From Protonemura montana (taxonomy: Eukaryota; Arthropoda; Insecta; Plecoptera; Nemouridae), in assembly GCA_947568835.1 (NCBI GenBank), contig OX387604.1, positions 15,529,076-15,593,075 of the forward strand: a stretch of DNA of 64,000 bases, read 5' to 3'. Positions 9,641 to 24,883 of this stretch are shown here, piece after piece. How positions within the stretch are numbered: the first letter of the stretch is position 1; the number at the start of each line of letters is the position of its first letter. The translations under genes and the position numbers were made by a program. Under the pieces are notes generated by a model, which was not told the DNA's origin, ran no database searches, and saw nothing but the letters and a program-made list of their open reading frames with translations.

Positions 9641-11902
9641 ACAAATGCATCACTTATGTTGAATTCACGTCTAAGATTTAAGTGATTTCAATTTGTGGCG
9701 TTACTGTTTCTTTGTGTCAATGCCGGTTTAGATTTTAATTCCATATTTGCTGGACTCGAGGTATTTTTGCATTTTTTTAACATGCAATTCTGAGGAAAAA
9801 AACAGAAGTTTATTCAAATGATAAAATTCTAATCAACCTCAGAGACTGTTTAAACAGATGTACAGATGTGACCCAGTAATGCCCTTCTTTAATTTCTCCG
9901 TTTCCCTTAATTATATGTCAATTGAACTTAAATTTGTGTTATGTGTAAAACCTAGTTTACTCGGATCAAAACCGCGATTAATTCCGTAACTCAATCTGCA
10001 CCTCAACCAACTGTCTCGTGTAAACTTAGGAAGGTAGACCTCTGTTGCTAGAGTGGATCGTCTGACTTTGGCTACAGTGCATGTCAAGCGGCAGGGGATA
10101 AATTTCTGGTCTCGCTCGCATCGTATGAGTGACGGCTTAGCTTGTTTATATCCCAGATTTACAATCATGGGTTGGATGGGTCAGGGTTTCTAAGAAAGTT
10201 TTTTTTTGCTGTGGGTTTTGAGCAAAGCAATTTTAACTATCTTGAAATACTAATCTGCATTTTGTTCGTGAGTCGACCAATTTGCTATTGTTAGTCTTAT
10301 TAAGTTACTGGTATTGATCAAGAAGCAATACTCTTAAAAATATGACAAAAAAATAATGATAATTATGGCGATAGAAAGGAGACTAATGTTGTCATCGTTA
10401 TCGCCAACAGTATTTTTCAGGTGCAAAATTATCAGATGATTGACGCGCCTTAAAGCCCTACTATTCATTCATTTAACAGTATTGTTCAAAAATGTTTAAT
10501 TGGGTCATTTCTGAAACAGCATAACTGCATTGCTGCATTGCAGCACAATGACATCGTCGAGGGAAACACCCTTTCTGGTTGGAAATGATCTGAGCAAACA
10601 TGGCGATTACACAACAGTTTGTTTGACAGATCAAGAAGTTTGCCATTGTCTAATATGGCGATTTGCTTTAGAGTCCTACAAAAAACACTTATGTAATTAT
10701 CATAATAAAAACTTGTTTTCCATTTTTGTAATTGTTTGCCTCGATGCTATAATCATTTGCCCTCGCCAGTACCATTTATTCACTTCCAGACACCTGTGCT
10801 ATTATGTGCTAGTGGTATCTCCTTGCAGGTAGACAAAATGATGGCCTTGCTTAATTTTAATGTAACCAACCATAGCAGCCTGGAAGGTGTGAGAGACTGG
10901 GTGCTTCATTTTGATGTCGGCAGTCCTACGGCAAGTGTAGGCTGTAAGCGCTGCTAAGACCCACAATCAGCCAGTCTTACTTTCTCCTTGCTCTCGGTGA
11001 GTGGGCCAGCTTCGAGAAAATCCATGGCATTAACAAAAAATGCGCACAGTTTTAAAGTAAATGAGCAACTGGCATGAGAATTCAACTGAAAGATTAAGGT
11101 GCTACGTTTCGGCGTGTTGTCTTTGCCATTGTTAGAAATGACATCTATGAATATCTTTTAAATTTCTCGACCAGTATACAATGCGACGCAAATCCCCCCC
11201 CCCCCCCCCCCCCCCCCCCAGGTATGTTGTGCTACCTCTCATAGCCACCGACTGCAGGGTCACAGTTTACTTAAGTTGAGAGAAAAGACAAGCCAACCCC
11301 AGTATCTATTTCAGCATGTTGGTTAGGGGAATGCTGCAACCATGACCCAAGAGATTTTAACCCAGGAGTATTTGACCACAGCTTCTGTTTATGTAAACTG
11401 AATGAAACACCTAGGAGCAATGGTTGCTAGGTACATAATTTATTAGCCATTCCTAATTTTGTATAAAAAGAAATAAATGATATAAACTCTTCGTAGAAAA
11501 AATTACTTACAACTCGCCAATAGTAAAATATATCAAAACAGATAATTATATCTTCACACACCTCAAGTCCCCAATCCAAATCTAGTTATTTTAAATATTT
11601 TAAATATAGTATGAGTAGGTTGATTGACAGATTAAAATAAATATAAATAATGAGACTAACTAGGAATTATCTAGCAAGAAGACAGTAAGAAGTTCGACAA
11701 CATCCACCAGAACTTAATTCTAATGCAATGATAATGATAATAAATAAATGTTTACTGCTGAACGTAATTGTTTAGTAAACTACGGGAAACATAGTTTATG
11801 ATGACTGCATGCGGAAGCGGTGGGGAATAGCGTTTTCAGTTTTGGTCTTCACAGAGGGAGTCTTAGTATCTCGGAGAGAAGTGTGCTGTCTTAGAATAGA
11901 GC
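9641..11902. other. Convergent interval between DPY30 and CCDC85
   Basis: This should hold both 3' UTRs. A plus-strand AATAAA lies near 10703, and minus-strand AATAAA signals lie near 11445 and 11737, but I cannot say which are used. A 26-base C run at 11194-11219 is the main landmark. Open frames at 9911-10168 and 10530-10957 look random. Confidence 0.5.
11194..11219 (+). repeat. Homopolymer run of 26 C
   Basis: An uninterrupted C run lies between the DPY30 and CCDC85 3' ends. Such runs are prone to length error in assembly and can form i-motif or G-quadruplex structures. Similar runs occur at 18263-18281 and, as G, at 31530-31560. Confidence 0.95.
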
Positions 11903-15520
<3,618 letters not shown>

Positions 15521-16062
15521 TCAATATGGGGCAACAGCGATACACAAAGATGAAGATTTGACCTTCATTCACTTGACTAGACGGCCATAAGTGATTGCCC
15601 GGAGACAATATATTGGGTGTCCAAACCAGTCCAAACCATGACACCCACTGATCCAATATACTAATCAAGATTAATTTCACAATAGATATTATAAAAAGCA
15701 CGTGTACTTAAAAAGAAAAATTCACTAGTAATTTAACTTTAATTAATAGTAATCGTGTTCAAGATATAGGTACACCACGTTTTTTAAAAATGGCGGGTTC
15801 TGTTTTTCATCTAAAAATTAAAAGAGGATTCAAATCTAATTAAGCTAATTAAAATTCATTTGATGCAATTAAAGATATGAAAAATCAGTGTGTTGTGATC
15901 TGATATCCGCATATACATTTTCAGTAAATTCGAACTACTAATAAGATCTTGGTCACTGCCATACTATGCCCTTTACTGCCTTTATATACTACCTATATAT
16001 ATAGTTTTTGACTGCAACATTGAATTTGTTCCCATTCCAGAATGACGTAGCTAGTATAGCTG

Positions 16063-16137
16063 ATTTTGTACCGGACTCCAAACAGCGGCATATTCAGATT
16101 GAACATGGCGGACATTTAAGTACCCTTTAAGAGACTA
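16063..16137 (+). repeat. Dispersed repeat, plus-strand copy
   Basis: About 75 bp, including GCGGCATATTCAGATT and AACATGGCGGA, match the minus strand of 19172-19249 at roughly 80 percent by eye. In this copy the shared ATG reads M-A-D-I and then a stop. The two copies are inverted relative to each other and flank the 800-bp transposon. Confidence 0.65.
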
Positions 16138-16789
16138 CAATCGTGCCTGATAAACCTATAAAAAACCCAGCAACGGACCACGTGATGTAGGACCGCGCAA
16201 ATTCAAACAACAAGAAAAGAGCAAAATCGTAAGAACTTAAAAAAGCCACAAAAAAAGTTTACAACAGGCAAATAATTAAATTAATCAAAAACCACAAACA
16301 GCATTTACTCATATACTAATAATCCACCAGTAAAATAAAAAAGATTGTAATTACAACTAGCAAAAATAACTTGACAGAAAAGTGTAAGTTTTCTGTTACT
16401 TCCAACAGAAGTAACTTAGAGAAGTAACAACAGGCTGTAACTTCCAAACGAAAACCTGGCCTAACTCAAAATTTTGGATTCACATTGGATAAATCATAAT
16501 AATTGTTCATATTGAAACCATTTCCAGATCTTCAAGCAATTTTTGCAATCTCTATATAGGGTGTCGATTTGCAAGTGAATCTTGCGCGACAGACATAGCC
16601 ACATACCGACGTCTTTGATACCGACATACCAGCATTACGATTAACCCGTTACATGAATTTACGATCTTAGAATTACGGGTTTTATTTAAGGTGAATACAA
16701 AAATGCAAACTTCACTTTGATTTAAATTGCAAATGCTTAGAAAGCCCAAAATATAATTTAATTATGAACACTCTCAAAAAATTGGTGTC

Positions 16790-16850
16790 TGAACGGGGAA
16801 TTGAATCCTGATATACACCTGCCGCGGGTGTTGCTCTAACCAATTCATAA
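16790..16850 (-). repeat. tRNA-like relic, possibly the head of a SINE
   Basis: On the minus strand, GGTTAGAGC resembles a D-loop. ACACC CGCGGCA GGTGT forms a perfect 5-bp stem with a 7-base loop at 16815-16831. GGATTCAATTCC resembles the Pol III B box (16797-16808). The base before the would-be anticodon is G instead of T, the T stem is mismatched and no acceptor stem pairs, so this is not a working tRNA. A tRNA-derived SINE or a decayed tRNA copy are both possible. Confidence 0.35.
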
Positions 16851-17559
16851 TTTTGACAATGATTTGATGAGAGTCCCCACCTGGGCAACAATTTTTGACA
16901 GGTTGTTGTTCAAAATTTTAAACATATTTGTTTTAAGAAATATCTGCATTGACACACCACTTTCTTATTTCACCGCATTTTTTTTTAGTTTGTAATGTGC
17001 ATTGCGCTTGCTGATTGGTTCTAAGAGAAATGTATTATGTGCGGGTAGCTCTCACTAGCGATGCCCTTAAACCTCAGATTTTTTAGATCACAGTTTCTTG
17101 AGATAAGTTCTCGTTCACCATGGACAATTTTTTCTTCGGCTAGTTAACCATTCGATTTACACCAAAAAAATTTTAAATTTTTTTCTGCGTTATCATTATT
17201 TGAATGAGTTGTAAGGAAAAATTTTGTAGTAAATTGACAGAAAAGTGATAATAATTGTGTTTTTAGTATTTAAGTGCTAAATGGTATTCCAAACTTAATT
17301 TGCATCCCCAACTTACAACATTTTCCACGATAGCGCAGACTCATTGTAACTTGTGAGGTAAGGTATGGTTGAACTATATTTTTTTTACTGTAGTTCCAAT
17401 TGTAGATGAGCGCAGATTTTTTTTTTCTTCTTAAATATTTGGTTGGCCCCTTGGCATCTGAGTCACTTTGAGGCTTTAACTTAAAAGCAGGGATTTTTTC
17501 TTTACATTCAATATCCTTCTAAATCTTGATTGGTTAGCAGATTATAATCGGCCATGACC

Positions 17560-18359
17560 AGTGGTTAATTTCAGGGTGGAAGCGGGTGGTTGGCGTCTAC
17601 CCACCTTTTTTTCAGGGTGGACGGCGTCCACCTACTTAATTATTTTCGAAATACCTTTTATTTTAATTTTGTCTTATCAATGCGCTGTTCAAATTTACTC
17701 AGAGTGCAGACGGTACACCATTTTATTTTGTACAAACATGCGATTAATAACTTGGACAGAATCCCTTCTGATTCCGTTGATGTTGGTCAAAAGATGTTAG
17801 CATGATTACCTTGGAATTCCTACCCCCAACTACTCGTACGAGCAGAGGTAAGCAACGTCAGTTGATCAATCTTTTCAACAATGGCACTAGCAGGGAAATT
17901 TAGGTTGACCAAGGTAACTCTACTGATCTCAAATAATGTAACCGACGCGCACAATCTTTCCGTGAATTACCATTTCCTCTCCTTTGTCCTCCCGGAAAGT
18001 GTCATGTTGTTTTAAAAACCCCGTCAGTCACTTGTACTGTTCGCCTCTCATTTGTTTAGAAATTTCCACAAATTAGAGGGTAATATTACAAGTATTTTAC
18101 TGAAACAAATAAAATTCGTTGGATTCAAATTAATGTACCTAGGATGGTTACGTCCTCTTCGGGTAAGTCTCATTTGAGTTACACAAAGTCTTTTTGCCGA
18201 CAATAAACCACAACTATCAATTTATGGTTCCACTATTTACTTACAGAAAAAAATAATAGCTACCCCCCCCCCCCCCCCCCCTCCTCCACACCACCACCCC
18301 ACACAAAAAAGAAGATTGTGAAGCGTCCACCCCCACCTTTTAATTAAAAATTAACCCCT
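17560..18359. mobile_element. 800-bp non-autonomous DNA transposon with 10-bp target duplication
   Basis: The element is flanked by perfect direct copies of GGCCATGACC (17550-17559 and 18360-18369). Its ends are inverted: AGTGGTTAATTT on the left and, read inward from the right, AGGGGTTAATTT. Next to the ends are subterminal GGGTGG/CCACC blocks that can pair. No long convincing frame exists (79 codons at most), so it is non-autonomous or a remnant. A run of 19 C (18263-18281) lies near the right end. A target duplication of 9-10 bp fits Mutator-like elements best, but the class is not proven. It lies between the divergent CCDC85 and TBC1D15 genes. Confidence 0.75.
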
Positions 18360-18905
18360 GGCCATGACCACTGACCTCGCGGAAAAAACGCTTCTATACA
18401 TCAAATGAATCACTCTCACAGTCAATTTACGTTAACACAAACACGTAAAAAGTAATTTTAATTTTGTCAAGCATTTGAATTGTATTTGATGACTTTATTA
18501 TTGTCATTGTTCATATTGTTTTTAAGTATAAGAATTTACAACCCTATAGATTCTTTTTCCCAAGCCTATAGCCATTTGATTCGAATATCTGGGTGAAAAG
18601 GAAATTTATGAGTTTTGTGCTTGTAAAACTGATGACCCTATGCGACCCTATGAGAGGGTATGTCATACTATTTGTTATTAAAATTTTATTTCAAAGAAAT
18701 TGCCTCTGGCTCATCGCAAGAGGGTGCAGTCCGAGGTTATAATACCAAGTCATGTAGGTTTCTGACAAGCTTGTGCTGGATGCCGTGGACAAACTCATAT
18801 ATTGAGTTCAAAAAGTGGCAAGGTATTCTTTTTTAGTCTATCGAAGATTATCGATAGCTGATCGGAATGGACTAGGACATATGTGCACAATAACTAACTG
18901 TTTAG

Positions 18906-19205
18906 TCATTTAGAGAGCGCCTTAAGGCTGGAAAGTAAGGAAAGAGAAAAATGAAATAGTTTAATCCATGGATCGGTGATAATTTCAGTTGCTGTTGCAG
19001 ATGATCTTGCTGTTTCAGTTTGAATCAGAAAAGCCGGAAAAAATTGTTCAGTCATTTCAAGGTATCTTTGTACATTTTCAACAAATTCGCATGGGTTTTT
19101 ATGTGGTTTCAATTTCTGCGTTTGGTCTGGGTTTCTGAATTTTTTAATGGTTTGGCTGATCAGTAAAGACAGTAGCCTCTTCAAGGGTACTTTGTTATCC
19201 GCCAT
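18906..19205 (-). CDS. Unassigned 99-codon open frame starting MADNKVPLKRLL
   Basis: A clean ATG (ACATGG context, A at -3) opens 99 codons on the minus strand up to TGA at 18906. The middle is hydrophilic (KKFRNPDQTQKLKPHKNPCE) and the end is mildly hydrophobic. I recognise no family. The start of the frame lies in a dispersed repeat whose other copy (16063-16137) stops after three codons, so this may be part of a mobile element's ORF. It is transcribed away from TBC1D15 and only about 280 bp from its start. It could be spurious. Confidence 0.3.
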   Translation of the reverse strand: MADNKVPLKRLLSLLISQTIKKFRNPDQTQKLKPHKNPCEFVENVQRYLEMTEQFFPAFLIQTETARSSATATEIITDPWIKLFHFSLSLLSSLKALSK

Positions 19206-19249
19206 GTTTAATCTGAATATGCCGCTGGTTGGGGTCCGGTATATTTTGT
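19172..19249 (-). repeat. Dispersed repeat, minus-strand copy
   Basis: This is the inverted partner of 16063-16137. It contains the start of the 99-codon frame and lies about 240 bp upstream of the TBC1D15 start codon, inside its likely promoter region. Confidence 0.65.
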
Positions 19250-19483
19250 GACGTTTTAACACATTACCTACCTCCTGTAAACCCCCCACTCTGCCCCCAC
19301 TATTGTCATGCGTATGGCTTTGGTGGTGTCATGCATTTCGTGTTATATATCTTTTAATCTCTGATATCATAATCATGTGCATATTGTTGGTGTACGCGGA
19401 ATTCCTCGGCGTGCATTTCTCTTAGCGTTGTGTTTTTATCCCAGTGTTTGAGTTCATGCATTGTATTCTATCCTCTCTTTGAA

Positions 19484-22400
19484 ATGGATGAAGTCGAGCA
19501 AGGAAGGGTATGTCAAATTCTTAGTTTGTTAGTTGCATCAGCTCTCTCTTAAAAAAATGCAATGAAATAAAAATACCAAAACTCCCATCTATTTTTAGGT
19601 TCAGAAGGCATTTATTAATCCCATTTTACCTATCACTGATAGTGTAAAATTGTCTGTGGTCTATTTGCTGGGTGCATGGGGCTTACATGGGTGCACCCAA
19701 TAATTTTTGTTTTCAATTATTTGCAGGAGTTATTTAGTCAGCATGGTGTTTTGGTCAAACGTTTACTGAATTGGGATGACCAATCATATGGTTCCTTGAA
19801 TATCGTTGAATATCCCAGATTGGGAAGATGTATCGAGTGGAAACCCACTGGAGTATCCGTTGTTCTGGAAACATTAACCAGCAATCAAGAATGGTCCCTT
19901 GTGAACACCATTGGCCAAACTCCAAGTTACAACTTATCCACCAATTCCACAGTGCCAGACATACCTTTGGCACCTGCAAATCCAGATCAAGCTCGTCCAG
20001 TACGAATCATGCTCGCAGACCTTAAAAGTTTCTCAATTGCGCCAAATGGCCAACAAATGACATTTGTCCAGCGTAGTGGATTGAAACATAGTGCCTGCTT
20101 CCAACAGTTTAGCGCTAGCCGGTTTATGACAACTCTATGTAGTTTTGTACCGACGAGCCGTTCAAAGAAAGATAAAAGCATGTTTGTGGTTTTGGACCAA
20201 GTTGAGACCAGCCAAGTGTTAGATCAGTCTTTTGCACAGCTTGACTTGTTCACAGAGAACAAAACTGATGCTGTGTGGAAGTTTGTCGATAATTTACAAC
20301 AGCGCCCCTATGAGACAACGCTGCAGGCATTCTCTAAGCTTACCGACTTTTTCTGTGAGTTGCCTTCATTATTTCTGAAGTAGGTTATTGCCTGGGTGTT
20401 TGCCTAAGCATTGCATTGTGTTTATTGGCAACTTAAGAATTCCCAACCCTTGGGTCTGGGAAAAATTGTATAGAGTTACCTACTTGATCAATATTACTAG
20501 ATGCCAGTAATATGTAATGTGCCTCAGGCATACAGTCTGTGGTGGTGCAAGGCATTCTGCTTTAAATAGTTAGGTGAGTTGAAGGCCACCTTTTCCCTGA
20601 TTAACAAAGTATACTAGCACTGGACACACACTGGATTTTTTCTTTTTGTCTAGAGCTAGGTTTTCTTAAATAGTTTCAAAGATATTGAATGGCTGAAAAA
20701 TCCTACAATCCATTGAATAATTGCAGGTTGTGTAAATTAAGTAACATATCACCATTGATTGGTAAGAAAATTTTGCTAGTGTTTTGTTATCTGAGTATGG
20801 GCTTGTTTACAGTGCGCCCGATCGACTCATCGGGACGTGCACCCGAGCGCGAGCTGCCTGCCGAACTCCTTCAGCCGCCGCCAATACCAGACGAACCCCC
20901 GGGCGGGGCGCTGGACTCATACGAAGTCATTGGCCTCGTTCCCCCTTTGCCACCTCGAAACATTACTCCACGAGCCCCACCCCTCGACCCGAGCCAGTGG
21001 CAGCTTTGCTTTAATGCAGAGGGCGTCATTTCCAGCCCTGGACGCATCAAGGACATAATCTTTCGAGGAGTGAGTTTTGGCCAGTTTTAATAGTAGCCCA
21101 AGTGATTATTTGCCTTTTTTACCTTCTAATCCAATTTTGAACAAAAGGTGCTATTTGTGTCAATGTAGAGATTTCATAACTTTGGTTCTTGTGGTTTGTG
21201 TTTCAACTGGTAAGATAGAGTGGTTCAGTACTGCAGTTTGATGTTTGTGTAAGTACTGGTTTTGCTCTTTTAAGATGGCCTTTTGATACTTGAAGTTGTC
21301 AGAGCCGTTGCAGACAAATCGTCGACAAATGCCAAGGTCTGTTTTAGGACCAAAGAGAGCGTTACTTACACAAACCTTTCTGATCTTTTCAATAGTTACT
21401 TAACTTTGTGCTGGTACACAGAAACTAATCAATCTGTTTGCCTTTTTTATTTTTGGTTACAACCAAACAAACCTTTTTAGTAAATTATTTTTAGTAGTAG
21501 CCTGTAGTTTCTTAATGTGGCACTGAAAGCGTAGCTTTTGGGATTTGTTGTTTTTATTTAACTAGTGCAAATGTCCTGCTGTAGGGTGTGGACCATCGTA
21601 TCCGCCCAGAGGTGTGGAAATTTTTGCTCGACTATTTTCCATGGGAGTCGACTCACAATCAGCGAGTGGAGATAGGCAACGATAAATGCAAAGAGTACTA
21701 CCGGATGAAGGCACAGTGGAAGACTATTTCTCCACAACAGGAGAGCAGATTCTCTGACTTCCGTGATCGCAAGAGTCTGATTGGTTTGTACTAATTTTGA
21801 TTGATTGATTGAATTTGGTGTTTAATGGAGACCTATTTTGACAAGTCTTGAGCCTCTTGTCTAATTATATAGGTACATGATCAGCATTCTGACAATCTTA
21901 TTCTGTGTAAAACTAGTAAGGGGACCACTGACTCCACATCTAGATGCTCGGTACAATTTTCAGCTACAACTTCTAACTGGTTACCCATCAAATATCTCAC
22001 TTTTTGTGGCATCTGTAAACAATACCAGGTGTCCTAAAAATATATACACAGTTTTAATTATTATTACTTCAGTTTTTAATCACATATAATTTTTATTTAA
22101 ATTGTATAAATACTTTTGCTACATATGCCACACCTTTAGTTGTCAAAAACGAAACTGTTTTTTAATTACAAACATAGATGAGTGAGATGTTAACAGCTCA
22201 GGGATGAGAATAGAATATTGCTCTGGATACATCTTAACATGGCATAATTCTCCCGTTGTCCCTGTCCATTATCTTATAAATTATTATTGATCAATGCTAA
22301 ATTGTCTTCAGAAAAGGACGTGAATCGAACAGACCGCACGCTTCCGTTCTACTCTGGCGACAACAACAGCAACTTGGAGCTGCTTCATGACATCCTAATG

Positions 22401-24518
22401 ACTTATGTTATGTACAACTTTGACCTGGGCTATGTGCAAGGCATGAACGATCTCCTCTCTCCGCTGCTTCTTGTCATGGGTAACGAAGTAGATTCATTCT
22501 GGTGCTTTGTTGGCTTCATGGAACGTGTGGTAAGTTGGATTGAAATTGTTGCTTTTCTACTTTCTACACATATGTTGTAACGTCTCCTCAATATTACCTC
22601 AGATTAAGTTTACGCAGATATCTACCATCTCTTTGGGGAAATGGTTTTGTAAACGAGTTAGTTTCTAATAGCCAAGACCTGTTCTGCTAGAGCGCGTTAG
22701 CTTCGTGATGAGTGATTCCCTTTTGATAATAAGAGCCTGGGACAATGTTTCACTCAAATTTTATGAGCCACGGCTTATCTTTTTTCAATTCGTTACGAAT
22801 TGTCTGGGAATTAACTGGGATTTTTTATTCCTTTGGATTTCAGGTAATTTTGGGAGAACTTAAGCTGCGAAAAATAATTTTATATGATATTAAAAATGTT
22901 TGCTTAAATTGAAGCAGAAAAATTTGAGGCTTTTTCAGGAAATCTCACGAGCTAATCAATTTTGTTGAGCTCATGAGCCGGTAACACCTGGTAACAGTAG
23001 GTGCCACTCGATGGCGCATGTGGTCGTTCTTTTTAACAAACCTCTACAGTTAAATAATTACAACCCAAAATATCGTTACATGTTTATCAATCGTTGAGGT
23101 TAGCATTTATAAGTATTATTATTGATAATAATTAGGGATGATTGGACATAAACCAGTCTCAAATGCAAGTAACCTGTGAGAAAAAACAAATGAAATTTCT
23201 TGACGCTCGAAACGACGTAGACTCCACATATTGCCACCCTCCATTTTTATCGGTAAGGTAGTTGTTTAGTGGCCATTTTTCGCAAAGACAGTTTCACATT
23301 ACCGCTGGCCCTCTGACTACCTATCAACTCAATGATTCTAAAAACATTTGTTTATGTTCTGCTGGAGAAATAGATAAAATAATACTCAGGCCTTTTTTTT
23401 TTCCAGGAGAGCAACTTTGCATTGGACCAAGCTGGTATGAAGCTACAGCTGCATCAACTTCACTGCTTGCTGAGTGTAGTCGAACCTGACCTAGCATCCT
23501 ATCTCGATCACCACGAGTCTGGAAACATGTATTTCTGCTTTCGTTGGCTGCTTGTTGTTTTCAAGCGCGAGTTCTCGCACCATGATGTGATGCGAGTGTG
23601 GGAAGTCTTGTGGACACGACTTCCTTGTCCAAACTTCCATCTGCTGATGTGTGTAGCAGTGCTAGATGCTCAGAAAGGAGTGCTTATTGGCAACCAATAT
23701 GAGTTCACGGAGATACTAAAGGTAAACTTTTATAATAGCTTTTTCGACTCTGGTTTATTGTCCTGCATATATTGTTTTCTTGGTAATGAGCAACAGATAT
23801 TTACAATCTGAATAAAATCATTTGTATGACAGATGATTGATGTTAGAACAGCTACTGGAGTTAAAGCTGATATTTTTTATTCTTTTTATATTATTAGCTT
23901 CTTTCATATAGTAAAAGCTATCTTATCAAAAATAACATATGTCGTAAGTTGATGGGTAGCAGTACTGAAATTATCAATCGTGTGTTCAGCTTTTAAAGAG
24001 AAAATTGGTGTCGCATTGGCAGTACTCTACTTTCATGTTTACATATCCTGTCTTTTAAAAGTAAGGAATAAGCTGGGACCATTAGCTAATTTATTGGTAG
24101 CTTAATTAATCCACAAAAAGTATTCATACATACCTGTAGCAGTTCTTGTTGCTTGAAGCAATGTGCAATGTAAGCAATGTAATGTAGTAATGTAAGTCAC
24201 TTATGGTAGGCTGTTCATTATGGCTGATTGCAGCACATCAATGAGCTATCAATGAATATTGAGCTGAAGACTATGCTGGAAAACGCAGAGGGCATCTACG
24301 AGCAGCTGACAACTACATCCCAGCTCTCCAACACCGTGCGCGAAATCATCGGGCTTGAACCGGAGCTCAGTGAGGAGCAGGAAGACTCCGACCCTCCAAC
24401 CCCATCTCCATCTCCGCAGCCGTCTTCGTCAATCAATGACTCGAATGACACAGTCACTATATCTGAGCATCTCGGCGAAGCTGCTTTTGAACGAGGGCTT
24501 AACAGCCAGTTCCTGTGA
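19484..24518 (+). CDS. TBC1D15: TBC1D15/TBC1D17-type RabGAP, complete
   Basis: Seven coding exons (19484-19507, 19727-20354, 20813-21069, 21585-21783, 22312-22529, 23407-23721, 24234-24518) give 641 aa; human TBC1D15 is about 690. All introns are GT-AG with matching phases. Residues 9-217 form the divergent N-terminal PH-like region. The linker at 220-275 is proline-rich. The TBC domain covers about 285-520: IKDIIFRGGVDHRIRPEVWK, then EKDVNRTDRT with the catalytic Arg finger (Arg375), then FDLGYVQGMNDLLSPLL with the Gln finger (Gln412), then MYFCFRWLLVVFKREF and LPCPNFHLLMCVAVL. Both catalytic fingers are intact, so GAP activity is expected. Known members act on Rab7 and are recruited to mitochondria and lysosomes through Fis1. 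The tail (about 575-620) is acidic, then Ser/Pro-rich. The eight-residue first exon (MDEVEQGR) is the least certain part. Confidence 0.93.
23038..23178 (+). repeat. Dispersed repeat, copy 2, in TBC1D15 intron 5
   Basis: This shares ACAAACCTCTACA, GTTAGCATT and CCAGTCTCAAATGCAAG with 2475-2560 in TBC1D22. It is longer than copy 1. DNA just left of it (22983-23037) also resembles the region around the candidate microexon, so the repeat may begin near 22980. Confidence 0.5.
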
Positions 24519-24577
24519 GACTTTCCTGGATGTGCCTCAACTGTATGGACTGGGAGGATTGTTTTGTATTTTAAGTA

Positions 24578-24583
24578 AATAAA
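24578..24583 (+). terminator. Poly(A) signal of TBC1D15
   Basis: AATAAA lies 60 bp after the TBC1D15 stop codon, in a TAAATAAATAATAATA context. A second AATAAA at about 24666 could serve as an alternative. Both precede the P-like transposon. Confidence 0.65.
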
Positions 24584-24883
24584 TAATAATATGTTTGTTG
24601 ATATCTTTGTTTTTTTATATTTTTCATCAGAACTTTTGTTGAGATTTTAGATAGTAGGTATTTTGAATAAAAGTATTTTTGGTGACTGCTTCACTAATTC
24701 AAAAAAATCATTTCTGTCAAATACTGTAGCCCTCACAAACAAGGATCGATGTTTTTGGAAACTATAACTTAAAATGTATAATGCAAAGACATATTTTGCT
24801 AGATCAGCCCATCAAAACGTTTGAAAGTCTTCCAGACGAGGATTTTGGTCTGTTCTCTGGTAGGTTCATGTAAAGCAGTATAG

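Noticed and set aside
16790..16850. Functional tRNA gene on the minus strand
   Set aside because: The base at position 33 is G, the T stem has mismatches and no acceptor stem pairs, so it is at best a relic.
20784..21058. Alternative plus and minus frames over the proline-rich linker
   Set aside because: They mirror TBC1D15 exon 3, whose frame is fixed by phase and by the conserved RIKDIIFRG motif.
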